A stretch of DNA of 64,000 nucleotides from Andrena cerasifolii. Taxonomy: Eukaryota > Arthropoda > Insecta > Hymenoptera > Andrenidae. The stretch spans positions 5,387,001 to 5,451,000 of the forward strand of contig NC_135130.1 of the NCBI RefSeq assembly GCF_050908995.1, read 5' to 3'. Below are positions 46,101 through 58,100 of this stretch, piece by piece. Position numbers and translations under genes: made by a program. Position 1 is the first letter of the stretch; the number at the start of each line of letters is the position of its first letter. The notes beneath the pieces are model-generated. The model did no database searches. It saw only the letters and a list, made by a program, of their open reading frames with translations, and was not told the DNA's origin.

Positions 46101-49100
46101 TGGGTAGATGAATAGTGTTAGATTTCAGGAAAGTATTGAATATGTCTTGTTCATGATACGCGGGGGACTAGTGTTTATCTAATGCTGCATAATGTCGAGA
46201 AGCTCCTGTGAAACAACGTGCTGTGTTTTTTTTCTCCGAAGGAGTGACGGTCGAAAAATGGCGCACTTCGAAAAGCTGGACGAGAAGCACCCTTACTACG
46301 CGATCGCCGCGGCTCGAATGTGGCAAAAGCCGGAAACGAAACAGGTGACCGTCGCGAGATTCTATTGGAAGTTCGCAGCGTTCAACTTCCTTCACAAAAG
46401 GTGATGCCTGTGTTCCTCGTTCTCTATGTGACAATCGCTGTAGCTCGTGGCAGAGTTGGGGCACCTTATTTTTAATTCAGGAATAACGAATGATTCGCAG
46501 ACAAGTCCTCCAAAAAAAAAAAAAAAAACACCACCATTTGACCCATAGCACGTGCAAGCGCCATGCTTCCTTGTCGTTTCGAATCGCCGAATTGTTTGAT
46601 AATTGCTGAGTTCCTGCAGGACTTTTCCTTAGGGTTGGAAGTAACGAATAATTACATCGATTACGTCAAACGTAGTAAATAATCGCGTGGACTTTGCCTT
46701 TGAATTGCTTTGTTTTAATGCGAGAAACAGGGGTGGCAAAATTAACAACTGCTTAGTTAGGGTTGCTTTTAATAGTAATTGCTTTTCATTAATAATAACT
46801 CATTATCGCCTAATTATCTGGACAATGCCCAGCCCTGGAAGAGAAAGTGCGCTATAGTAGATTTGATCACAGTTTTCTTTTGCGATTTCAGTCAGGTCTC
46901 CCACAATTTTCCAGCGATTTTATGCATTTGTGTTCTTCAAGCGCAACCTGCATTGTTTTCAGTAATTTTTATCAACGTCACCATTCCAGAAGAACGTGCT
47001 GGCCTCGTATTCGAAAGTTATTGAGATCAGAATGTTATTGTTAAAAATCAATTGTAATTACACGCTGAGATTACTAGAGATTCTAAATTCTTCTCTTCGA
47101 CATTGCAACGAATTAAAGGAGAAATAACGTGAGACTATTTAAAATAAAATTCTTTACAACCACCGGTCTGGTTACAATTTATTCTACACTTTAAATTAAC
47201 ATTTTGACCGGTCCCGAAGCTTCTTTTCATCTCTTCTCACGCGAGACTTCCTGACAAACGAAGTGCATTTAGGCAAACTGTCATACTCTGCCGTAGTCAA
47301 GGGACTTTCACTTTCTCAGACTTGAGAACCGCAGCAGAGTTAAATGATGTAGGAGCCGCACAGTTGCCGGTGAGAGTCGAGCGTTACGCGGCGAACGGTT
47401 TCAATCAGCACGCTCGAGGAAATCGATGGCAGCCAGGGAAACACAAGCGGAACTGTCATCGTGGTTGGCGTTAAATTAACGGTGGCATTGGGTCGCGGTC
47501 CCGCGAAGCCTGACAGTCGCTGCTTTCATCGTTTATCGCTGGCTTCTTGCGTTACTTCCTGGCAAAAACTGCGCTACAGTGTTTCGATTCATCTGCTAAT
47601 ACGAATAACAGAATGTCCCACGCAGAATAACACAGATTTTCGTGCCACTGTCGATGTTTCGCTTGAACGGTTCCAAAGCTAAGGTTCCGTTCCTCCTTTT
47701 GCTGAAAGACCGTCCAACCTCCTCGAGGATAACTCGGCGACGTCAAATTGCAGAATACAGGAGACTGATGGCGGTTTTTTCGAGAACCTGGGCACACTGC
47801 TCGCGGAGAGGGCCCGCGAGCAGGAGCAGGCGGAGGGGCCCCTTCCGAAGAAGATGGACGAGGCCCAGGAGGAGGAAGAAGAGGAGGATCTTAGCGAGGA
47901 AGGGAGCATCGAGGAGCCTGTCGATGCTCTTTTGGAGACTGACAGTGACAGAGATGAGAACGAGCATGCCACCAACTTCTTGGCTGAGTCTATGGGCTGG
48001 AACGTGAGTTAAAAGTCATTATTCAATGTGTTCGACCTTGATTTTCAGAACTCTATTACGATGTTTGCTTTCCCCTCATTTTCATGCACCGGGGGAACAC
48101 ATTTTTATCGAATTTCACGTTGCTTTTGCTAGGCCCGCTACTGCGGGATATTCAAACATAGTGTCACTGTAATATTTCTCGGAGTTAAAAAAGATCTGTG
48201 TAAATTAGGCTGTTACGAATATTCCAATACCAGTAGACTTCGAATTTGAGATTCGAATACCAGTAGAATTCGAATTTGAGATTCGAATACCAGTAGAATT
48301 CGAATTTGAGGTTCGAATACCAATAGAATTCGAATTTGAGGTTCGAATACCAATAGAATTCGAATTTGAGATTTGATTAACTCGAATAACTCGAATTTGA
48401 GATTTGAATAACTGGAATAACTCAAATTTGAGATTCGAATAACTCGAATAATTCGAATTTGAGATTCGAATATCTCGAAAAATTCGAATTTGAGATTCGA
48501 ATAACTCAAATAACTCGAATATTACTCGAATAATTCGAATATTTCTCAAATAACTCGAATATTACTCGAATAATTCGAATATTTCTCAAATAATTAGGTG
48601 TATTCGAATCTTCGAACATTACTCGAATAATTAGGAGTAGGTATTTGAATTTCGGATTGTACCGAATAAGAATCCGAACATGAAATATTTTTTCACACTT
48701 TATCGCGATATTCTTTTCATATTAGCATTTACAATAATTTTTTTTTCAAACGTTTAGATTCGTACTCGGTACAATACGAAATTCGAACACATTGAGTTAT
48801 TTGAATATTCGAACACTTTGAATTATTCGAATATTCGAACAATTTGAATTATTCGAATATTCAAACACTCTGAATTATTCGAATATTCGAACACTTTGAA
48901 TTATTCGAATATTCGAATACTTCGTACTATTCGAATTTTGGAATTATTCGAATAAATTATTCTTATGCGAAATTTTTCGAATTATTCGAATATTTACAGC
49001 TCTACTTTAAATAAAAGTTTTCTTTTTAATTTCTTCAATACATACGGGTATGACCCTATTTCAATACAGATAAAGAGAAAACCAAGAAAAATACTACGAA

Positions 49101-52100
49101 TACAGAAATAGCCAACTTAGAGACATAAACAATAGAAAGAAAAGAAAAAGAAAACCCTAAACACTGAATAGCACAAAAGCATAGTGACAATTGCCAGGCA
49201 TGGCGCGATAGACTGTATCTAAAATACGCTAGTCCCAAAATTGGAGGTTGACCCCAAAACGAAGACCAATTTCGAACAGAATATATTTTTACAGTATGCA
49301 CCATTTCCTCAGGTCGTGGATGAAAATTCTAACGTTCAATTCATCCGTTCCATTCCGTTGTACTTTCCCACGCGTCTTCCTTTTCCATTCTCCATGATCA
49401 CCCTTGAAAGCGTCACGTGAAATCAGCAGTACAGCGATTCCAAGCGGAACAGAGCATCCCTTATTCGTGCTGACGCAGGCGCGACTTGTCAAAGTACTTT
49501 CGCCCTTTCGAGTGTCGTTGGCGCGTTAAAAGATTCATTCGCGAGTCGCTAGGGATCATTGATGCCTATCGAGCCGATGGATCGACGGCTCTCGAGCCTC
49601 GACTCCGTTTTCGAAGTTCGTCAGGTCCGAGAAAAGAAGCACTCGAAGAAGCTCGAGATTTAGCACGACGCTTAACACTCGTGATCAACAGCAACAGACA
49701 CTTGGATCCGTAGATCGAGAATTTTACAGGCGCTTCAAGAGTGAGGATACAGAGTTCGTAAATAGCGTTGATTCCGCGTGGACGACATTCGGATATTTCT
49801 AGAACTGTTTCAATCTGTGAAAAGTGAAAAGCGATGGTGAACATCGACGATGTACCTAAGGTGGCTTTAACAGCGTGCCACGGTGGAAACTTTTGGCGAG
49901 GCTATAAAAAGTTATGAGAAAAATAGATTGCGATATTTAATTACAGAAAAATTGTAGTCCTGGTGTATTCCTCATAATTTCAGTCCCTGTATTTTGATTT
50001 CGACACTGGATTAAGAAATACCTTTTTCGTTTGGAGGATAGTCTCAGTCACGATCAATATCGTGGCCCATCGATGGCCCACGTGGTACTATTGTATTAAT
50101 AAAAACTGACCCAGAAATGAGGAGATTTTTCGCTCGGTTATTGTGCCGCGATTTTGGAACTGAATTTTTCCACATCACAGAAACTAATTGTCGGTTCGAC
50201 TTTAAAATTTTTTGTGATTTATGTCTCATCATAGGGTATCATTGGACACAAAATTCTGTTCCAAAATCGTGAGACCAAAAACGGGCGATTTTTTGGGGTC
50301 ATTCTTTTGATCTGTGGGCATTTTTCAGAGGGGTGAGAAGTGAACCCTGAATGTGTATCTTCCAGTAGATTGTTTATTCATATCGAAGCAGACGATTGTT
50401 ATGTCGTAAAAAAGAGTGAAGGGTTATATTATTTAATTTAATTTAACTTGCTACCTTAACTTGAAGATTGAAGAAAGTTCGGATGTGTTTCGAACCTTTT
50501 CAGCTTCTGCTTACTTGCCAACACAGGCTGGAACGCAATCAATTGTTCCATAACTTCTTTATAATACCAGTTCGTTCTTTATTCATTTGAAATTTCGTTT
50601 GAACGGTGGGGTAGGTTCTCCCGCGCAATAGTAACAAGACGGTATCGATTTCACAAAGGTACCAGGTTACAGCTGAAACTTCGTCCCACATAGATGTCCC
50701 GTTTCGCTACTATCGATACGTTATAATGTCTTCCAAACATGAACATGTCCTTGAAATTCACCAAGAAACGTGTAAACTGGATAACAAAGCGTGCTACTTC
50801 GAGTTTCATTCATCTATACAGTGGCTCGTATTAATATTCGGACACTTTTTAAAATCGCATAACTTTTTTAGAATTGGTCCAAACAACTTGAGTTTTTTTG
50901 AGAAGCTAGAAGGATTAGTTTGCTAACTGACGCGTTTCGTCGTTTTGAAAAAAAATGTATTTGGTTGGAATAGCGAAAGGAATAGCAAAGGTCGATTTTT
51001 AAACTTTTTTTTGTGAGCTTGTAATGAAAATTAAAAAAAAAACGTTTGTAGATTGCAGTAAGTTGTATACGTGCCTAAAATTTCATCAAAATCGGTTAAC
51101 GTTGCTCCGAGCTACAAACGTTTAAAGATCGCAGAATAAGGTTGAGAATCGCTGAGTTCGGGAATTTTCGCTGAATTTTTAAAAAGTGACTCCTCAATTT
51201 CTCCGTGATCCATTAATTACGTCTCAAAGAATTTAAAAATCCTACCTGGGTGAAAATACCTATATGGGTCAGGAGTGACCCATGGAACACCTGGAAGATT
51301 AAGAAGCCACGATATTCCTCACCGAACTGTCATTTAAAACATAAGGCATGCTCCCCAGAGAAATGCCACTTCTCCAATCGCTTTCCCCAAAACCCCAGGA
51401 GAAAGGAAACACAAGGAGCGATAACCCCGGCCGAGCGGTCACGGCTACTTGGCTCATTGAAAAGGGAGGGAAAAGGCGAAAAAGGGAAGAGCGCCGCACG
51501 TGCATGCCTCAATTATGTCACCGATACCCGTGCAAGCTGTCGTTCACCGTGGGGTGTTATCCTCTAAGCTCAATCGAGGAGTTAAGCTCAATCTGTAATG
51601 CGACTCTGTTGTGTTCGCGCGTTAGCCAACGTAACGACGTTACACCACCACCAGAGCCGAGCCGTGGACGTACGACGACTCCGTTCCGTCGGCCCATCTA
51701 TTCCTGGCAGTGTGCTGCACGACTTCGTCAAGTTCCTGTCTCGCTCTTCTCACGCTGATTGTCCTGTGGTCCTTTCATCGCGATCGACATTCAAAAGGGC
51801 CATGGTCTGCTGCGACGGCGCATTGAAAATCGTACGATGATCTCGCCCATGGTCCGCATACGTGTTTCGCAACGTGCTGGTGTGACTTCGTCTCTAAATG
51901 GCTCGGCACGATGGGGGCGAAGTGGAGTTATCATCGAATTGGGGTGCAAAGGGTGAACCTGAAACGAGCAATTCTTCGCGGTAGTTGAAGCACACAGTGG
52001 GAAGCTTCGAATTGTGGGTGGGCCAACGGTTTATAGATTCGATACTGTGTCCCCACAGGTACGTAACGTCTCTGTAACTCATCGAGTCTGAGGATTTCAC

Positions 52101-55100
52101 ATCGCGGGGTTTAGAAATCCAAAGAAGGTACTCATGCCTCAAAGACGGCTACCACAAGCTATGCCGAAGTTACCGCAGTGGCGCGTTGGTCGGACAGTCG
52201 GCATGGATATAAAAATAAATTAATCCTACCGAGAAAACTCGGTTGGGCAATCTTCTGCTCTGTATCATCCGGTACTGGCAGACTGTCAGCGGCATACTTT
52301 CGGTGCGAATCCAAGTGCGATTAAAAAAGCCGCTGCGGTCGTGTGATTCGGCGACGAGCTGTGAAAGTGAGGCATAGCCTATCTTCTCGTGTGATCGTGA
52401 TATTATTCTGTTAATGATCTTAATTCATTCTTAATCGTCTCCGCGAACATTTCGTGGTGGATTCCACGGCTTCCCATGTCCGCGCGGGGGATAATGATGA
52501 TTCCGCAGAGGTGGGCGCGGGAAAAAGCTTGCGGCTACTAAATTAATTCGTTCCCGGCGTAAAATAGATCCGGCCAAGCGAGTGGGCGAGTTGGACAGCG
52601 AGAAAACTTGCATAATATCACGAAAATTGGGCCCCCTCTGCGCTTGAAGGACGGGAATACGCGGTACGTGCGCGTGGTCCGCTGTCTACGCGCGCCTTGT
52701 CGGTCAATGAGCTAATTGCCGGTATATCAATTTTCATTGGGCGCAATTGCGCGAGCATACGAACGCATTGTGGTTTCACTTGGCCCGTAGGTCGCCTCAA
52801 ACAGGATACGGCATAGTTTCCCTTTGTGCAGATTCATTGTCTTGTTTTCGCGTTTTCCATTGGCCCCCGAGTTAACTGCGCAGCCAATGTGCCGCGGTGG
52901 CCCCCAGTCGATCCTGGACATTCGAATCCGCTCGGCGAGCGGCGGAGAAGAATTAGCGGAGAAATGGGAGATCTGCTCGTAACGCTACACTGCTTGCTTC
53001 CTGTCCAATTGCTTTCTTCCTCCGCAATTAAACGGCAGGTCGAATGGGGTAATTGTCGTTTAAAGGGCAGCGAGGTTAGGGTTGACCTGCGGCTGGCCCA
53101 GATGTCGATCTTTCCGGCTTGCCGAAACTTTCGGAACCACCTGGGGTAGTTTGACTTGACTTAGTTTAGGATCAGGGCTAGATACGATAGATTGCAGAAA
53201 ACACGGAATACTAGAAATAAACAGATACCTACTCTGCAATTGGTACTTAAATCCTCGAAATGGAGCACGAGCAGTTGTCGCAGATTTTTTTTATTTTATT
53301 GTAGTTATATATACGGGGAAACTCTTTGGTACATAGAGAATATAAAAAAACAGTAAAAGAATATGTACATGAATGGTAAAGGGGAAAAACCTAACCCAGA
53401 CTTAACCCAGAACATTTTCCGTGGCTTTGCGATTTATAGCATAGGGTAAAGGACCCGATTACTGACACCTAACCAATCACTGTCACCTTAAGCTATTTTA
53501 CTTAAAATAACGAATAAATAAACTATAGTATATAATCTATAGTAGAGATTATAGGTTGAATTACATAATTCTTTTTGTGTATGACTTTACAACGTTTATT
53601 TATTCGTTATTTTAAGTAAAATAGCTTAATGTGACAGTAATTGGTTAGGTGTGTTAGATGTTGGTAATGCATATTTCTGACTAAACAAACACGTTGCTTT
53701 AAATCTTACGATTTTAATAAACTTCATGCCAAAGAACAAGTCTCTGTTTCAATTTCTTTCTTTCTAATTAAATGAAACAGGAATGCTTCATTTTACACAG
53801 AAACGACTGCCTAGTACCCTTGAAAGAGTATAACAATGAGTGGCAAAAGCAATCGACTAAAATATTAATAGCAAGCTTATAGTAGCAAGCCCAGCGATGG
53901 ACATAAATAAAGCTTTCCCGGAATTAAATACATCGTATGCTTCTACGAATATTTATCAGCGACATAAATTTGTTATTATTCCTTTAAACGAAAGGGGTTT
54001 CTCGTAAATCGTAATGTCCCCGCTTCAGTTGCGCTCGCGACGAATGCTTCTGTCCTTCGAGTATTGATTAAGGAGCCCACGGTGTCCGAAATAGCCAAGT
54101 GTGTACAAATAAATGGAATCTCATTGTCAGAGTCAATTGCTCTTGGCAGCCGCTTTGCCAGCGTACGCCGATGCTAAAGTCTATGGCCCAGTTTTCGCGT
54201 TTCCCAGTGACCCCGTGATCTTAAGCGATCTTCGATCCCCGCGCTCCAACGTTTCCCTGAAATCTCATCAATTTTCTGCAGGCTCATCCCCCACAGATTC
54301 AGATTTTATTGAACTCTCCCTCGTCCCCTCCGCTATGGCTGATCCCGATGTTCCTCGATGGACCATTTTTCCTCGGCGAGATGGCCAAGAATCAACTATT
54401 TCAGACGGACATCGACGCATTCCAATCGTTCTTTTTTCGAGTCGCTCGACGGGGTGCGTCCGAAGCCGCTAAAAAAAGAGCACGGTAGATATCGGCCGGC
54501 TGAAAAACAGGATGTCAGACTCACAGAGCGCCTTGCGTAAGAGCAAATCGAATGGAAAAGTGTGAATTTTATAAATATCGCTTTTGGGTCGGGCTTAAAT
54601 TAGACGTCTGAGCAACGCGAATGTCGACTACTTAATCCCACAAAGAAACGTTCCCGACCTGAAAAAAATCGGAGTTCAACTGTACGCAAGGAGCAGTTTC
54701 TTTCCTTTCTGAAGGAAATTCAATCAGCCGTTAAAGTTACCACGTTTCCCTATTTTAATATAACTTTATTTTCATTTTGTAACAAAGTTTTCTTCTATCC
54801 CGCGCCGTTGCAAAGTTATATTAAAGAAGACGTTTGCTTGTTTGTTAAGAACTCTGAATGTTCGTAACTACCTGCATTTTTCCCTCTGCACTTATCAAAC
54901 GGCCCCGGACCAGGGTGCCAACACTCGGCCAGCCGCACAGTGGTTCCAACGCGACTTTTTGTGGACAAAAATCCGTATCTCCGTCAATTCTTAACCGATT
55001 TTTGTGTTTTTTTGCTCGTTTTGTCGGGGATTAAATTTGCTAAAATAACAAATACCTGAATTGCGCTCAAAACGTGTTTTTTTCTATCTTTTTTTCTGAA

Positions 55101-58100
55101 AAAGTTTGATGAAAACTTTAGTAGAACAATCTTTGGGACTAATTTGAAAAGATTTTGCTTATCTAAGTAGTTTTTTTAACGTAAAATCTTTAACTGGCAA
55201 TTGGCAATAACGGAAAACATAAACCGGGCGAATTTTTGCAATGCCTGAAAATTTGGAATTTCTACCGAGTTTACTACAACCAGAATCGTCTAAAATATCG
55301 TAGTGATGCATAATTTGTTAATATAATCCTATCCTTTAATTTTGAATCTGAGATCACAATGGCCAATTCCGTCTGTCGAACTTGAAAAAGACTCAAAGTA
55401 TCTTATGTCCAATTATGAAGAAGCCACAGAAGATGTAGAATATATGGAAGAAGGCTAGCATTAGTTTTCTTGTTTAATTTTTAATTATTTAATCTATATT
55501 TATTTTTATTTCATCTCCCTTTAATGATACATGAAAAAACAGGCTTCAACAGTTCAGAATTTGTTTTTTTTAATCCCATTTTTTTTTTTGAAAAACTACT
55601 ATGTGACATTTTAGCAAATTTAATCCCCGACAAAACGAGCAAAAAACGACAAAAATCGGTTGAGAATTGACGGAGATACGGAATTTTGTCCACAAAGAGT
55701 CACTTCGGAGCCACTGTGAGCCGCATGAAGAATTCGTTCAACCGAAATTACCGATCCGCGCAGACGCGCTGCATCTACTTAAAATCTGCCTTACCTTTCG
55801 AGCAACGCCGAGTTCGATTCGACTCGCGGCTTCGTTTAAATGCCCCTCTTCAATTATGCATAGGCACCGCCGAATAAATATGAGTATCATCGATAAGAGA
55901 GGTCACGGTCTCCGCCGAAGTTCATCTGCGACCGACAAAGTGCGTGTGCACGGTACGGTTTATTGGCTTTTCGAACAGTCGGCGGCTCACCGCGGCGGCT
56001 GCTAAATCGTACGATCATCGATCCCTCGGGTACCGTGCCCTAAACCAAGGCCCTTCAAAGATCATCGGGCCGCCAGAGTCCCGGGGTGTATTAATCGGCA
56101 GCTCGAGCAACCGCTGGTGAACCACTAGTGCTCCATTGTCAGTCTCCATTTCATCGCGAAGACGGAAGCGTCCGCAAAGGGGAGGAAGGTCTCGAGTTTC
56201 CAATCGAGTTAGCCGCGAGTGTCGCTGCCTAAACGACGTTATTCTCAGCTGACAGCGTAGTCCTGTGGGCCACTTGCGGGTCACTGTCACGTTGCTTTAG
56301 GTCCCCCGTGTTTCGATGTGGTTTGACGTGAATTTTGGAAATTCTTCTTGGTCCGCGAATCCTGCGGTTTTGAGTACAGCCAGTGTTCTTCCAGAGGGGT
56401 TGAAGGAATCAAAGATAGTGGTGATGGGTATGTGACAATACAGTGCGTCTGTTGATTTGCTGACATCGTAAGTGGTAGCGCGAGGTAGATTGATTGGGGA
56501 AATGAGAGGATCGTGCTAGCGAGGTGAAAATGGTGAGCATGAGTCTACCGTTCAGTGTGGCCACCCCCAAGGCGAGGAGGAAGACCTTCCGCGGGGTGCC
56601 CAAAGCGGAAATCGAGCGGAGGATAAACACTCTGCTGCAGGCTATGACGGTGAGTCGAATGTTTGCTAATTGTTTATTCATGGGAAATTAATCGTGTGCT
56701 TTCTTGAATATTTATTAACCTACGCGCTGAATGGGTCACTCGGGACACGAGTTATTTACCCGAAATGGGACGGTTTTTTTTATTATTCTGCTGGTTGGAT
56801 GATGAAGTACATGGAGTAGGGGCGAAAGGAGGGATACTTATTTCCACAAAAGCGATATTAGCATATTAGAAGCATGTGACTATAATTCGATAGCAGTAAC
56901 AGGAGATAGCACCCATGTTCTTTTTACCCGGCGCGCAAAGGAGGGTATTGTGTTTATTAGCGTACATATGTATGTCGAAATGTTACGCTCTAGAGCCTTA
57001 GAATTGTCCTGACCTTCCGAATGTCCTGCGATATATAATTTTCAAAATTGCGAGATAGAAATAAAAAAATGGGTAGGACTAGCAATTAGTGACCTGGATC
57101 CGAGAAAAGTTCTTAACAACCCTCACGACAGTGTTTCTCTTAACAAACTAAACAGCATGCGGCCATACAATATTGCTGTTCATAACTAAAAAGTAAAAAA
57201 AAAAATAAACAAATTTAAAAAAAAAACCGACTGCTTAAATAGCGAATTAAAATGACAAAAACAAGAAAAAAATTTAAATTTATTTACAACTTAAGATTTA
57301 ATTTATTTATACATAGTATATTATTTACCATAAATAGGATAATAATAAGATGACAATTTACATTGACTCAATTGCCTGTAGTCGGAGGCCTTAAACCTTT
57401 TGATGTAATTACATTCGAACATTTATTTCGAAATAAAAAATTACATGTTGTCTTAATAAATATTGTGTATCGCTGGTCGCCCTAATTAGATTTGATGGGC
57501 TATTAACAACGCTAACAGTATTCCCCGCACGGACAAAGAGAGAAACATATAAGTCACAAAATACACTGAAGTTGAAATGTCACTATTTTTTTTACCAGCT
57601 TGAAGCACTTTCTTTAGTCATTGCGGTACATGCTTGGGTTAGAAGAGCATCGAAAGATTTAAGGCCTCCGACTGCAGGCAATTGAGTTAATTTAAATTGT
57701 CATCTTATTATTATCCAACTTATGATAAATAATATGTGTATAAATAAATTAAATTATTAAGGTGTAAATAAGTTAAGTCTCGTTTGTGTCATTTTAGTTC
57801 GCTTTTTAAGCAGTCGTTTTTTTTATTTAAACATTTCTTTGTACACAGAGGATACTGTTAAAAGTACTCTTCTTTGTGAGCCATTGAATTGTGACTTTTT
57901 TCACGAAGACAATATTCGTTAAGTAGCTCCCTCCTGATCAACGTAGTGAAACAAAAGGAGCAAACAAGATTATCTCCACAATGTACCATTTTGTGGTACT
58001 ATTTGCTCGTGTTTGAGTGCGGAACTTTGAACCATGAGTATATTGCGTCCCAATCGTTTTCCAACTAAAATCTCGCGTGTGCAAAGTGTTATCAGCTCCT

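Larger units (their letters stand above)
40253..46241. other. long first intron of the BAIAP3-like gene
   Basis: About 6 kb without a convincing exon. It contains the repeats listed at 44008-44192, 44281-44764 and 45579-45864. Short open frames (for example 41657-41998, 42780-43019) lack splice context and family signal. Confidence 0.5.
48996..56523. other. long intron of the BAIAP3-like gene
   Basis: About 7.5 kb. It contains the foldbacks at 53453-53660 and 54931-55725 and a GC-rich block at 51.3-53.1 kb. The segment beginning near 50818, GTGGCTCGTATTAATATTCG, looks like a transposon end, but its partner end was not found. The open frames at 49486-49713 and 51348-51758 lack splice context and family signal. 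Confidence 0.45.

Noticed and set aside
48205..48549. Minus-strand frames of 114 and 98 codons with repeated SNSNSIGIR-like words
   Set aside because: Pure translation of the TTCGAAT tandem array; every frame is repetitive.
49486..49713. 75-codon plus-strand frame in the BAIAP3-like intron
   Set aside because: It lacks a clear acceptor and donor in a phase that would fit between 48003 and 56524, and shows no recognisable motif.
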